NCBI GenBank assembly: GCA_016182965.1
Contig: JACPFM010000069.1
Location: forward strand, 17,337 to 81,336
Origin: Deltaproteobacteria bacterium
GTDB lineage: Bacteria; Myxococcota_A; Polyangia; Polyangiales; JADJMO01
DNA length: 64,000 nucleotides
Direction of reading: 5' to 3'
A program made the position numbers and the translations under genes. Under the pieces are notes generated by a model, which was not told the DNA's origin, did no database searches, and worked only from the letters and a program-made list of their open reading frames with translations. Shown in pieces: positions 23,277 through 34,039 of this stretch. Position 1 is the first letter of the stretch, and every line of letters starts with the position of its first letter.

Positions 23277-23377
23277 CCCTCACCCCGCCCCCTCTCCCAG
23301 AGGTCCCAGAGGTAGAGGGGCCCAGAAGAGCAGGAATTCTCGAGCCCTCTCCCACCGGGAGAGGGTTGGGTGAGGGC
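23277..23377. repeat. Inverted repeat CCCTCACCC...CTCTCCC / GGGAGAGGG...GGGTGAGGG
   Basis: A left arm with CCCTCACCC and CCCTCTCCC (about 23277-23299) faces a right arm with GGGAGAGGG and GGGTGAGGG (about 23359-23377). Elements with these boxes are common in intergenic DNA of many proteobacteria. It lies between the convergent VWA and hybrid-kinase genes. The rest of the 318-nt gap 23177-23494 shows a GCCCGC/GCGGGC hairpin and no gene. Confidence 0.8.
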
Positions 23378-23494
23378 AAATTTGCCGGGGCCGCCGAAGG
23401 CGGACCCGGGCGAAATCGGATACTTCTCCAACCGAAGAAGTGCAGTCGATCGACCGACACCGCGGGGCCGGTATTTCAGGCTTGCCCCGTGTCC

Positions 23495-25048
23495 TCAGGG
23501 CTTGCGACTGGCCATCGCGCGCACCGCTGCGAGCACGCTCTCGACGAGCGCCGGCAGATCGAAGGGCTTCTCGAGGACGCCCTCGACGTCGGCGCCGCTC
23601 GTCTCGACGACGAACGCCGACGGGTTGAGCGCGCGCAGGCGCCGCGCGACGTCCTCGCCGCTGCCGTCGCCGAGATCGCGGTCGATGATCGCGGCGACGA
23701 TTCGCTTCGGATCGGCCTCGACGATCTCGAGCGCGGAGGCCCGATCGGCCGCCTCGGCGACGCCGAGCCCCGCGGCGGCCAGCTCGCGCGCGCAGGCGCG
23801 ACGCAGCCCGCGTTCGTCGTCGGCGACGAGCACCATCGGCGGCCGGAAGCCCGTCGCCGACCCGCGCTGCGTCGCCGGAAGGGCGATGGCCACGCGCGCG
23901 CCTCCCTCCGGCGAGCGGTCGACGAGCACGCCGCCGCCGTGCGCCGTCGCGCTCATCTTCACGAAGAACAGACCGAGGCCGCTGCCGCGATCGCCCTTCG
24001 TCGTGAAACCAGGCTCGAAGATCCGCGCGCGGACGCGCGCGTCGATGCCCGGGCCGTCGTCGTCGACCGCGAGCAGCGCCCATTGCCCCGGCGTCTGCCA
24101 GGGCCGCTGCAGATCGTGGCCGTGCGCGATCTCCTGCAGCACGCGCACGGTGACGCGCCCGCCGCGGGGACCGACGGCGTCGCGCGCGTTGAGCACGAGG
24201 TTGAGGAGCGCCTGCTCGATCGCGTGCTCGTCGCCGCGGATCTCCAGCGGGAAGTCCGGCGGCACCAGGCGCAGGTCGATCCACGCGCCTCGGCTCTGAT
24301 CTCCGAACAGCCCGCGCGCCATCGCCACGACCTTAGACGCGACGGCCGTCGGATCGATGCCGCGGCGGCGCGACTGCTTCTGATCGGTTCGTCCGACGTC
24401 GCGCAGCCGGGCGATCAGCTCGCGACCTGCCTCGAGCGAGGCCTTCAGCTCGTCGATCGGCTCACGCGCCTCGCGGAGCTCGGGGTGTTCGTCGAGGATG
24501 CGCGCGACCGATCGCAGGTTGGCGAGCGCCGACGAGACGATGTTGCCGAAATCGTGCGCGAGCCCGCGGGCGAGCAGCCCGGCGAGGCGCGCGCGCTCGA
24601 GCTCGACCGCCCGATCGACGGCGATCGTCTCCTCCATCTCGGCGGCGACGGCCCTCGCCAGATCGCCGGCGAGCTCGGCGTCGTTCTTGCCGAAGCGCCG
24701 GTCGTCGCGGTGCATCGCCGCGATGGTGCCGATGACGGTGCCGTCGCCGAGGAACACGGGAACGACCAGCGCCGATCGCGCGCCGAGATCGCCCTCGAAG
24801 CGCGTGGGGATGGGCTGCTCGCCGCCGCGGATCACCGGACCGCGGCTCGCCGCGGCCAACGCGGCCAGCGTCTCGCCGACGGGCGAGGCCGCGCCACGCG
24901 ACAACATGCCGCGGTCGAGATCGACCCCTTCGTGCACGACGAACGACTCGCCGACGAGGCGACCGACGAGGCACAAGCGCGTGCCCAGCAGTCGCTGCAG
25001 GATCGCGAGCACCGCCTGCGAGATCGGATGGGTCGGCCCCTCGGGCAT
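23495..25048 (-). CDS. Hybrid sensor histidine kinase (GAF, HisKA, HATPase, receiver)
   Basis: 517 residues, soluble. A GAF-like sensor at about 15-150, then the dimerisation H-box GLAHDFGNIVSSALANLRSV near 163 with the phospho-acceptor His. The ATPase has N-box NLVLNARDAVGPRGG and G-boxes VDDDGPGID and GDRGSGLGLFFVKMS. A C-terminal receiver at about 400-517 has DDE, the phosphorylatable Asp in IIDRDLGDGSG and Lys in EKPF. It probably senses a cytosolic ligand and passes phosphate within itself. No cognate output regulator is adjacent; it is divergent from a Ser/Thr kinase. Confidence 0.9.
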   Translation of the reverse strand: MPEGPTHPISQAVLAILQRLLGTRLCLVGRLVGESFVVHEGVDLDRGMLSRGAASPVGETLAALAAASRGPVIRGGEQPIPTRFEGDLGARSALVVPVFLGDGTVIGTIAAMHRDDRRFGKNDAELAGDLARAVAAEMEETIAVDRAVELERARLAGLLARGLAHDFGNIVSSALANLRSVARILDEHPELREAREPIDELKASLEAGRELIARLRDVGRTDQKQSRRRGIDPTAVASKVVAMARGLFGDQSRGAWIDLRLVPPDFPLEIRGDEHAIEQALLNLVLNARDAVGPRGGRVTVRVLQEIAHGHDLQRPWQTPGQWALLAVDDDGPGIDARVRARIFEPGFTTKGDRGSGLGLFFVKMSATAHGGGVLVDRSPEGGARVAIALPATQRGSATGFRPPMVLVADDERGLRRACARELAAAGLGVAEAADRASALEIVEADPKRIVAAIIDRDLGDGSGEDVARRLRALNPSAFVVETSGADVEGVLEKPFDLPALVESVLAAVRAMASRKP

Positions 25049-25140
25049 CGCAGCGCGAGGCTACCCGGTCGCGCGTCCCAGGCGAAGCCCGGCAACCGCC
25101 GACGCGACGCTCGGCCGCCAGGGCGCTGAGACGCCGCGCG

Positions 25141-27378
25141 ATGGTGTCGACAGTCGGCGCCCCCCGGCCGACAATCGGGCAGATGACGGGCGAGCCGGAG
25201 CCGAGCGTGCCGGACGGAGAGCGCGAGGCGCGCCGGACCGATCCGACCGCGCCGACGACCGAGCGCGATGAAGTCCCGTCCGAGGTGCGCCCCTCCGCGC
25301 CGACGATCCAAGGCGACCAAGGCCAGTCCGACCCGGGGGTCTCTCCGGCGCGGCCGGTCGTCGTCCGCACGCCGGTCCCTCCGACCCCGCTCGATTACGT
25401 CGTGCCCCAGCTGTCGACCACCACGCCGACCGGCATGGCCGCGCGCCCCGAGGGCGCCGGTCCGGGCAGCGTCACGTTGCGCTCCGGCGGCGTGCGCTCG
25501 ATGGTGGGCTCCACGCTCGGTCGCTACGAGATCATCGAGGAGCTCGGCCACGGCGGCATGGCGACGGTCTATCGCGCCCGCGATCCGCGCCTCGAACGCG
25601 ACGTCGCGCTCAAGGTGATCCACCGACACCTGCGCGACAACCCCGAGATCGCGCAGCGATTCCGGCACGAAGCGAAGGCGGTCGCGAAGCTCAAGCACCC
25701 GTCCATCGTCGAGATCTACGACGTCCCCGACACCGAGGACGACGAGCGCTTCCTCGTCGCCGAGCTCGTCGAGGGGCCGTCGCTCCGCAAGTACCTGCAG
25801 ACGCTGCGGCAGGAGCTCGGAAACGAGCACCGCGGGCTGTTCCCGCCGGAGCTCGCGGCGGCGCTGCTGCTCCAGGTGCTCTCCGCGCTCGAGCGCGCGC
25901 ACGAGGAGGGCATCGTCCACCGGGACGTGAAGCCCGAGAACATCCTCGTGGCGATGCCGCGGGCGCGCACCGAGCACACGCCGACGTCGTCGCCGACGGG
26001 CCGCGGCAGCGACTCCGGCAGGCCCATGGTCGTCGCGAAGCTCACCGACTTCGGCATCGCCAAGATCCTCGACGCACAGTCGATGACCTCCACCGGGCAG
26101 ATCCTCGGCTCGCCCGCGCACATGGCGCCCGAACAGATCGAGTCGGGCGACATCACCGCCAAGGTCGACATCTTCGCGTGCGGCGTGCTCCTGTACGAGC
26201 TGCTCACCGACTCGCTGCCGTTCGACGGCAAGAACCCCGCGCAGGTCATCCGCAAGGTGCTCGAGGGGGACTTCAGCCCGCCCGATCGCGTCGTGCCGCA
26301 GGTGGGCGGGCGTTTCAGCGCGATCGTCTCGTCGATGCTGGCGCGCGATCCGGAGCGACGCCCGGCGAACGTCGCAGCGATCGAGACGACGCTGCGGGCC
26401 GAGCTCGCGGCGATGGGCATCCGCGACCCGAGTCGCGAGCTGTCCGAGCTCTTCCGCGATCCGCGCGGCGTCGTCGCCGGCTGGGGAGAGCGGATGAAGC
26501 CGCTGCTCCTCGAGCGCGCGATGGAGGCCCGCGCCCGCGGCGACGTCGTCGGCAGCGCCCACGACCTCAACCGTGCGCTCGCCTACGATCCGACCGATCC
26601 GAAGCTCGTGCGCGCGGTGACCACGATGCGCTCGCGCGAGCGACGGCTGCGGAGCCTGCGCCGCGGCCTCCCGCTTTCGCTCGCCGCCCTCCTGGTGAGC
26701 GGGGGGACGTTCGCCCTCGTCCGTTGGACCAGGACGCCGGGCCCGGTGGCCACCGCCGCCAGCACGTCGGCGGCGCCGGTCCCGACCAAGAGCGTCACGG
26801 CCATCGCGACCACCGCCGCGCCGCCGCCGCCGAGCGTCACGCCGCCGCCCAGCGCGACGACGCCGGCCACGGTCGCGGTCCTCACCGCGATCCCGCCGAT
26901 CATCACCGCGCCGCCAGCGGACGCAGCCTCGAAGGCCACGCGTCGCGTGCGATTCAACGTGTCCCTCGCGGCCAGCTACTCGGTCGACGGCGGCCCCTCG
27001 ATCGACCCGTTCAAGGAGCCGGTGCAGGACCTGTCCGTCGGCGAGCACACCGTCAGCATCGTCGGCCGCAAGAGCTGCTGCGACCCGTTCACCCGCAAGT
27101 TCCGCGTCGAGGCCGGCGAGGGTGAGCAGGTGTTCGCCGAGAAGCTCACGCTCAAGCCCGCGCTGATCACGGTCAGCGGCGCCACCGGCGCCACCCTCAC
27201 CGTCCGGCGCGCGAGCGACGACGTGGTGATCGCGTCGGGGCCGGCGCCGCTCAAGGTCCCGCTCACGGACACGCAGCTGATGGTGAAGGTGACGGGCGAA
27301 GCGACCGACTTCCCCCCGAAGACCGAGACCTATAACCTCGTGCCCGGCGACACCCGGCCCTTCCGATTCGAGAAGTAG
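25141..27378 (+). CDS. PknB-type serine/threonine protein kinase with membrane anchor
   Basis: 745 residues. A disordered Pro/Thr-rich N-terminal ~120; a kinase domain with glycine loop LGHGGMATVYRA, VALKVIH lysine, HRDVKPEN near 260 and DFG near 303; a juxtamembrane region; one transmembrane helix at about 512-530 (SLAALLVSGGTFALVRW); a Pro/Thr linker and an extracytoplasmic C-terminal domain with PEGA-like beta repeats. Oddity: about 27 extra residues, rich in Thr/Ser/Arg, separate the catalytic loop from DFG (PRARTEHTPTSSPTGRGSDS region). The C-domain may sense envelope state. Start ATG 25141 is not certain. Confidence 0.92.
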   Translation: MVSTVGAPRPTIGQMTGEPEPSVPDGEREARRTDPTAPTTERDEVPSEVRPSAPTIQGDQGQSDPGVSPARPVVVRTPVPPTPLDYVVPQLSTTTPTGMAARPEGAGPGSVTLRSGGVRSMVGSTLGRYEIIEELGHGGMATVYRARDPRLERDVALKVIHRHLRDNPEIAQRFRHEAKAVAKLKHPSIVEIYDVPDTEDDERFLVAELVEGPSLRKYLQTLRQELGNEHRGLFPPELAAALLLQVLSALERAHEEGIVHRDVKPENILVAMPRARTEHTPTSSPTGRGSDSGRPMVVAKLTDFGIAKILDAQSMTSTGQILGSPAHMAPEQIESGDITAKVDIFACGVLLYELLTDSLPFDGKNPAQVIRKVLEGDFSPPDRVVPQVGGRFSAIVSSMLARDPERRPANVAAIETTLRAELAAMGIRDPSRELSELFRDPRGVVAGWGERMKPLLLERAMEARARGDVVGSAHDLNRALAYDPTDPKLVRAVTTMRSRERRLRSLRRGLPLSLAALLVSGGTFALVRWTRTPGPVATAASTSAAPVPTKSVTAIATTAAPPPPSVTPPPSATTPATVAVLTAIPPIITAPPADAASKATRRVRFNVSLAASYSVDGGPSIDPFKEPVQDLSVGEHTVSIVGRKSCCDPFTRKFRVEAGEGEQVFAEKLTLKPALITVSGATGATLTVRRASDDVVIASGPAPLKVPLTDTQLMVKVTGEATDFPPKTETYNLVPGDTRPFRFEK

Positions 27379-27409
27379 TCGGAGAGGCGGGCGAGCCGCT
27401 CGCCGCTCC

Positions 27410-28309
27410 ATGCCCCGCTGCCTCCTGCTCCGCGCGTCCCACGCCGCCGCGATCGTCGCCTTCGCGACAGCCGCGAGCGCCGCGCCCACGCAGTCGGAGG
27501 TCGACGCGTTCCGCGCGGGCCGAAAGCTCTACGAGGACGGCAACCACGCGCAGGCGGTGCAGTATTTCGCGCTCGCCCTCGACGGTCCGACGCCGACCAT
27601 CAAGGACGTGGGGCTCGTGCACGAGGCGCGGATGATCCGCGGCGCCAGTGACATGTACCTCGGGCGCATCGCCGAGGCCGACGCGCAGTTCGAGCGCATC
27701 CTGCGCAGCAACCCCGCGTTCGAGCCCGACGCCATCCTCTTCCCGCCCGGCGTGCTCGACGAGTTCCGCCGCATCCGCGAGAAGCTCGAGAAAGAGGCCG
27801 CCGAGAAGAAGGCGGGCGACGCCGCGACCAAGAAGATCGCGGCGCTCGAGGCGCAGAACGCGCAGCTCACCCTTCGCGTGAAGGGCCTCGAGACGTTCGC
27901 GCGCACCGAGCGCGTCGTGGTGCGTCGGTCGCGCGTGATCGCGTCGATCCCGTTCGGAGTCGGGCAGTTCCAGAACGGCGACCCGGGGCTCGGCGTGTTC
28001 TTCGCGGCGACCGAGGGCATCGCGCTCGGCGCCGCGACGATCTCGTTCTTCTACCACCAGTCCCTGCCGCGCGATCCGGTCGACGCCAACGAGGCGCGCT
28101 CCGCGGCGGACACGGCGCGGCTCATCAACTGGATCAGCCTCGGCGCGTTCGTCGCGCTCGCCGTGGGCGGCATCGCGCAGGCGCACATCGCGTTCGTGCC
28201 CGAGAGCTACGAGACCCGCACGCGCCCGCTGCCGAAGGGTCTCGCGGTGCTGCCGATCGCCGCGCCCGTCGAAGGCGGCGCCGTGCTCGGGTTCGGCGCC
28301 CTGTTCTGA
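27410..28309 (+). CDS. Exported TPR/coiled-coil membrane protein
   Basis: 299 residues: signal peptide ending SAAPTQ, a TPR-like domain at 25-115 (RAGRKLYEDGNHAQAVQYFA, YLGRIAEADAQFERILRSNP), a coiled coil at 120-160 (KLEKEAAEKKAGDAATKKIA, then ALEAQNAQL), and two C-terminal hydrophobic helices (GLGVFFAATEGIALGAATIS; LINWISLGAFVALAVGG). This layout recurs beside Ser/Thr kinases in myxobacteria. No enzymatic motif; perhaps a periplasmic scaffold. It follows the kinase gene by 31 nt, so probably co-transcribed. Confidence 0.8.
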   Translation: MPRCLLLRASHAAAIVAFATAASAAPTQSEVDAFRAGRKLYEDGNHAQAVQYFALALDGPTPTIKDVGLVHEARMIRGASDMYLGRIAEADAQFERILRSNPAFEPDAILFPPGVLDEFRRIREKLEKEAAEKKAGDAATKKIAALEAQNAQLTLRVKGLETFARTERVVVRRSRVIASIPFGVGQFQNGDPGLGVFFAATEGIALGAATISFFYHQSLPRDPVDANEARSAADTARLINWISLGAFVALAVGGIAQAHIAFVPESYETRTRPLPKGLAVLPIAAPVEGGAVLGFGALF

Positions 28310-28356
28310 CGCACGAACGCGGGCGTTCGGCCGCGGTCATGCTACATTCCCCGACC

Positions 28357-29511
28357 GTGATTTCGAGAGGAGCGGCAATCCTCGCGCTCGCAGCGTTTCC
28401 GGCGGCGTGCTCGCACGACCTCGGCGCGTTCCAGCGCGGCGGCGACGCCGGCGGCGACACCGCCGACACGACCGTCGACGTCGCACCCGACGCACCCGAC
28501 ACCGGCCTCGACGCGCCGGAAGAGACGCAATCCGACGTCCCCGTCGACGTTCCGCCCGACGTGGCCGATTCTGCCGACACGAGCACCGACGACGCCGACG
28601 CCGCCGACACCTCGGGTGACGCCGCCGACACGGGCCCGCCGGCGCCGGAGGTCAGCTGCACGCTGGTCGGCCCTCCCGAGACGACCTGCATCTCCGCGTC
28701 GCCGGTCACCCTCGGCGCGATCAACGAGCCGGTGTGCGGCGCGGGCGGCTGCCCGGCCGAGACGCCGGAGGTCTCGGTCAACGTCTCGCAGTTCTGGATC
28801 GACGACCACGAGGTCACGGTCAAGCGCTTCCGCGCGTGGTGGAACATGAGCTCGCGCCCGTGGCCCACATCCGGCGGCACCACCGGCGCCACCACCTACT
28901 TCAAGAGCGCCGCGAAGGACCTCAAATGGCGCGCCGGCTGGCCGACCGCGCCGAGCGAGCCGTCGGCGAGCGCCGGGTGCACCTGGCACCCGACCGACAC
29001 CACCAACGACGATCGACCGCTCAACTGCGTCGACTGGTTCACCGCGCTCGGGTTCTGCCTGAGCGAGGGCAAGCGCCTGCCGACCGAGGCGGAGTGGGAG
29101 CTCGTCGCCTCGGGCCTGCAGGATCGCCTCTTCCCGTGGTCGCTCCCCTCCACCGAGCACCTGGCCATCGACGAGGCCGAGCTCGACTGCGCCCACGCGC
29201 TCCGCGGCACCTGCGCGCCGCAATCGACACCCATGGCCTCCACCGTCTGGGGTCGCACACGGCACGGCGTGTGGAACATGGCGGGCAGCTTCGCCGAGTG
29301 GGTCCTCGATGGTCACAGCCCGTCGTGGCCGCCGCTCTTCGCGGGGACCATCGACCCGATCACCGATCCGTCGACGGTCACCGGGCGCGTCGCGCGAGGC
29401 GGCAGCTATCTCTCTCCCGTCAAGGATCTGCGGGCCGCCGCGCGCTCGGCCACCCCGGCGCTGACCGCGCAGGACGTGCAGATCGGCTTCCGATGCGCGA
29501 AGCGTCTGTAA
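28357..29511 (+). CDS. SUMF1-fold lipoprotein with Asp-rich linker
   Basis: 384 residues. Lipoprotein signal VISRGAAILALAAFPAACSH, a long acidic Asp/Thr/Ala linker (to about 95), then a SUMF1 fold: WIDDHEVTVKRFRAWW, NCVDWFTALGFCLSEGKRLP then TEAEWELVA, GVWNMAGSFAEWVLDGH, VARGGSY and the closing GFRCAKRL. Anchored on a membrane. GTG 28357 is preferred over ATG 28339 because TACATT (28343-28348) is placed 8 nt before the GTG and overlaps the region after the ATG. Catalytic activity cannot be predicted. Confidence 0.86.
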   Translation: MISRGAAILALAAFPAACSHDLGAFQRGGDAGGDTADTTVDVAPDAPDTGLDAPEETQSDVPVDVPPDVADSADTSTDDADAADTSGDAADTGPPAPEVSCTLVGPPETTCISASPVTLGAINEPVCGAGGCPAETPEVSVNVSQFWIDDHEVTVKRFRAWWNMSSRPWPTSGGTTGATTYFKSAAKDLKWRAGWPTAPSEPSASAGCTWHPTDTTNDDRPLNCVDWFTALGFCLSEGKRLPTEAEWELVASGLQDRLFPWSLPSTEHLAIDEAELDCAHALRGTCAPQSTPMASTVWGRTRHGVWNMAGSFAEWVLDGHSPSWPPLFAGTIDPITDPSTVTGRVARGGSYLSPVKDLRAAARSATPALTAQDVQIGFRCAKRL

Positions 29512-29527
29512 TAGGCTGGTAATCGTC

Positions 29528-30550
29528 GTGGCATCCTTGGCCCATCCGCGGCGCAGACCGCTCGCACTCACGCTGGCGATCGCGCTCGCGACTGCACCTT
29601 TCGCGCAGGCGCTCGCGGGTCCTGCGGAAGACAAGGCGACGGCGCGCGAGCTCGCCAAGGAGGGCATCGCCGCCGAGGCGAAGGGCGACTGCGTCACGGC
29701 GATCGATCGCCTCGAGCGCGCGGAGTCGCTGTACCACGCGCCGCCGCACCTGCAGTTCCTGGCGCGCTGCTACACGAAGGTGGGGCGGCTGGTCGACGCG
29801 GCCGAGACGTGGCGCAGGCTCACGCTCGAGACGATCGGCCCCGCTGCGCCGCAGGCTTTCAAGGACGCCCTCGCGGAGGCGCAGGTGGAGCTGCCGAAGC
29901 TCGAGCCACGCCTCGCGCGGCTCACCATTCGCACCGCGAAGAAGTACGCCGGCCTCGCGATCGAGGTCGACGGCAAGACATGGCCGACCGCCGCCCTCGA
30001 CGTGCCGCGCATCATCGATCCCGGCAAGCACGTGGTCCATGCGACCGCCTCCGGGTTCGCGCCGAACGAGCAGACCGTCGAGCTCGGTGAGGGCAAGTCC
30101 GATACGGTCACCGTCACGTTGCAGCCCGGGGTCGGGCCGAGCGCGTCCGTCTCGGCGAGCGTGGCTCCGACGGCGAGCGTCGCCCCCACCGCCGCTCCGG
30201 GGCCCAGCCCGTGGCGCACGGTCGGCCTGGTCACGGCCGGGGTCGGCGTGCTGGCCGTCGCGGGCGGCGTCTTCACGGGGCTCTCGGCCAACTCCAAGTT
30301 TTCCAAGCTCGAGGCCGACTGCCCGGTTCGGTCGAGCTGCGGCATTCCTGATCTAGCGCAAAGAAAGTCGGACATCCGCACGCTCGAGACAGCCACCAAC
30401 GTGCTGCTGATCGGCGGCGGAATCCTCGCGATCGCCGGCCTGACCACCTTCCTGGTCGCACCCTCGAAGCGGGCGGCGGGCCCGGCCGTGTCCCTCCAAT
30501 TGTCGCCCGGCGTTGGCGGCGGGCATGTCTCGTTGACCGGTTCGTTCTAG
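29528..30550 (+). CDS. Exported PEGA/TPR protein with two transmembrane helices
   Basis: 340 residues: signal peptide (AIALATAPFAQALAG), a helical TPR-like unit (AKGDCVTAIDRLERAESLYH), a PEGA-type beta domain (IEVDGKTWPTAALDVPRIID, then PGKHVVHATASGFAP), a Ser/Val/Pro linker and two C-terminal hydrophobic helices (VGLVTAGVGVLAVAGGVFTG; LLIGGGILAIAGLTTFLVA). TAGGCT (29512-29517) is 10 nt before GTG 29528. Such proteins accompany Ser/Thr kinases in myxobacteria; the adjacent downstream kinase starts 10 nt later. Role unknown. Confidence 0.82.
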   Translation: MASLAHPRRRPLALTLAIALATAPFAQALAGPAEDKATARELAKEGIAAEAKGDCVTAIDRLERAESLYHAPPHLQFLARCYTKVGRLVDAAETWRRLTLETIGPAAPQAFKDALAEAQVELPKLEPRLARLTIRTAKKYAGLAIEVDGKTWPTAALDVPRIIDPGKHVVHATASGFAPNEQTVELGEGKSDTVTVTLQPGVGPSASVSASVAPTASVAPTAAPGPSPWRTVGLVTAGVGVLAVAGGVFTGLSANSKFSKLEADCPVRSSCGIPDLAQRKSDIRTLETATNVLLIGGGILAIAGLTTFLVAPSKRAAGPAVSLQLSPGVGGGHVSLTGSF

Positions 30551-30560
30551 ACTGGTCGCG

Positions 30561-32054
<1,494 letters not shown>

Positions 32055-32097
32055 CCCACCGGGGTTTGCCGGCGGGCGCGACCTTACGCACAATCGC

Positions 32098-33156
32098 GTG
32101 ATGCGGACGGCGCTCCTCGCGATGATCTTCGCTGCGTACGGGTGTGGCGGCTCGGGCGACACGACGAGCAGCGAGGCGCCGGACACCGCGCCGCTCGACG
32201 CGCCGAGCGAGGCGACCGCGCCCGACGCCGACGCCGACGCCGCGGCCGACACCACGATCGCGCCCGCCGATTTCCGCGCCAAGGGCCCCGCGACGGTCAG
32301 CAAGGTCGACGGCAAGGTCAACGACGTCGCGGTGCACGCGCTCGTCCCGAGCGGCCCGGCGCCGGCGAGCGGGTGGCCGGCCGTGATCTTCGCGCACGGC
32401 TTCCAGCTGAACCCGAAGCAGTACGACGACATCCTCGGCCACGTCGCGTCGTGGGGCTGGGTGGTCGTCTCCACCGACTACGTCGCCTCGCTCGTCAGCA
32501 ACGATCATCGCAAGGTCCGCCAGGCGATCGTCGACGCGAAGAACGCCGCGCTCGCCGGCACGATCACCGGCGTGCCGAAGATCGATCCCGCGCGCGTCGC
32601 CGCCTCGGGCCACTCGCTCGGCGGAAAGTGCGCGACGTGGGCGGCGATCGGCGACAAGGGCTTCGCGGCGACGTTCGTCCTCGACCCGGTCGACGGCGGC
32701 GGTCCCTTCGACACCGTCTCGACACCCGAGCGCCCGTTCCTCATCTCGACCGGCGAGGTCGGCAAGCTGACCACGCCGATCGGGTACGTCGGCGCCACGC
32801 AGTCGCGGTGCAAGAAGCTGGGCACCGCGTGCGCGCCCGAGGGCCGCGACGCGAAGGCGTTCTTCGACGCGACCCCGGCGTCGGTGGCTCGCTTCGTCTG
32901 GCCCATCTTCGACTTCGGGCACATGCAGTTCCTCGACGACCCGGCTTGCGGCTTCACCTGCGACGCGTGCGTCGTCGGCAAGAGCGACGCGGCCGCGCGT
33001 CGCGACGCCATCAAGGCCCTGTTCGTGGCGTTCCTCGCGCGCACCGTCCTTGGCGACGCGTCGGCGCAGACGTGGCTCGACGGCGAGAGGCGCACCGCGT
33101 TGGTCACCGCGAAGCTCGTGTGGGACGGCAAGACCGAGCGCCCCGCGTGCCCGTGA
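32098..33156 (+). CDS. Alpha/beta-hydrolase (chlorophyllase/dienelactone-like) lipoprotein
   Basis: 352 residues. Lipoprotein signal with AAYGCGG, an Asp/Ala-rich linker, then an alpha/beta-hydrolase fold: FAHGFQLNPKQYDDIL (oxyanion region), WVVVSTDY, and the nucleophile elbow GHSLGGKCATWAA. Asp is in VLDPVDGGG and a His in FGHMQFLDDP. Several Cys near the C-terminus (CGFTCDAC) may pair. An exported esterase or lipase is likely; substrate unknown. GTG 32098 lies 7 nt after TACGCA; ATG 32101 is the adjacent alternative. The gene ends next to heptad element D. Confidence 0.84.
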   Translation: MMRTALLAMIFAAYGCGGSGDTTSSEAPDTAPLDAPSEATAPDADADAAADTTIAPADFRAKGPATVSKVDGKVNDVAVHALVPSGPAPASGWPAVIFAHGFQLNPKQYDDILGHVASWGWVVVSTDYVASLVSNDHRKVRQAIVDAKNAALAGTITGVPKIDPARVAASGHSLGGKCATWAAIGDKGFAATFVLDPVDGGGPFDTVSTPERPFLISTGEVGKLTTPIGYVGATQSRCKKLGTACAPEGRDAKAFFDATPASVARFVWPIFDFGHMQFLDDPACGFTCDACVVGKSDAAARRDAIKALFVAFLARTVLGDASAQTWLDGERRTALVTAKLVWDGKTERPACP

Positions 33157-33160
33157 CTCA

Positions 33161-33369
33161 GTCGTCAGTCGTCAGTCGTCAGTCGTCAGTCGGGGTCGAA
33201 GGTCGAAAGGTCGAAGGTCGAACCAGGGCCCAAGCCCCTGGAACCCCGAAGAAGCGGCTCTCGCTTCGACCTTCGACCTTCGACGTTCGACCCGAATCCG
33301 CGGCGGTCCAGCGCCTGCGCCCTGCGGGCCGTCAGTGATGCGGGCCGCTCTCGGCTGACGACTGACGAC
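33161..33369. repeat. Convergent-junction nested heptad element D
   Basis: Outer arms: GTCGTCA four times (33161-33188) and TGACGAC twice (33356-33369). Inner arms: GGTCGAA four times (33194-33222, one extra A in the middle) and TTCGACC/TTCGACG four times (33265-33292). Core: CCAGGG (33223-33228) against CCCTGG (33236-33241). It lies between the hydrolase stop and the convergent TauE/SafE-type gene. Its right outer arm is inside the end of that reading frame. Confidence 0.92.
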
Positions 33370-34039
33370 TGAGGACGGACGACTTCTGACAGCACGCGTG
33401 GCCCTTCGGGCGCAGCGTCATCGCCGCCTCCGCGACGGTGACCCCGGCGAGCACGATGAGGAGCGCGCCGGTGAACCTCCGCAGGCGGCCGAGGCGGCCG
33501 GCGAGGGACGCCGCGCCGACCACTGCCACCAGCAGACCCGGCAGGCTCGTGATCGCGAAGGTGATCATCGCCGACGCGCCGGCGACCGCCGAGCCGGTGG
33601 CGCTCGCCAACACCAGCGCACCGATCAGGGCCCCGCACGGGAACACCGAGGTCACGAGGCCGAGCAGCGCCGGCGGGAACGCGCGCCGCGGCGGCGCCTT
33701 GCGCCCGAGCTGCACGAGCTCCGGCGCGCTCTGACCGCGCCTCCCTCGTACCAGGCGCACGCCGGCGCGTGCGATGACGAACGCCGCGGCCGCAGCGGCG
33801 AGGACGCGCACCGGCGCCTGCCAACTGCCCGCGAGCGGCGCGCCGAGCGCCCCGGCGATCCCGCCGACGACGCCGTACCCGAGCGCGCGTGCGCCCGCGT
33901 ACGCGCCCGACCGACTCGCGTCGAGCCGGCCGTCCTTGCTGCAGCTCGCGCCGACGAGCGGCCCGCACATCGCGGCGCAGTGGAACGTCGACGCGAGGCC
34001 GAGCCCCGCGGCGGCGACGATCGCGGTCACCAGGTTCAC
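33332..34039 (-). CDS. Sulfite exporter TauE/SafE (UreH-like) family membrane protein of the cbb3 operon
   Basis: 235 residues with about six helices. The diagnostic LGLASTFHCAAMCGPLVGAS at the start and ALLGLVTSVFPCGALIGALV in the middle are the paired Cys/Gly motifs of the family. Members are common at the end of cbb3 oxidase operons and are thought to act in copper or heme assembly. GTG 34039 overlaps the ccoG stop (GTGA). The last ~15 residues (SVLSRQSSAESGPHH) are encoded by the right arm of heptad element D, so the natural stop seems to have been displaced by the repeat. Confidence 0.85.
   Translation of the reverse strand: MNLVTAIVAAAGLGLASTFHCAAMCGPLVGASCSKDGRLDASRSGAYAGARALGYGVVGGIAGALGAPLAGSWQAPVRVLAAAAAAFVIARAGVRLVRGRRGQSAPELVQLGRKAPPRRAFPPALLGLVTSVFPCGALIGALVLASATGSAVAGASAMITFAITSLPGLLVAVVGAASLAGRLGRLRRFTGALLIVLAGVTVAEAAMTLRPKGHACCQKSSVLSRQSSAESGPHH

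Noticed and set aside
24832..27489. 885-codon open frame antisense to the Ser/Thr kinase
   Set aside because: Shadow; the plus-strand frame has all kinase motifs.
28339..28359. ATG 28339 as start of the SUMF1 lipoprotein
   Set aside because: TACATT lies inside this leader and is spaced for GTG 28357, which directly begins the signal peptide.
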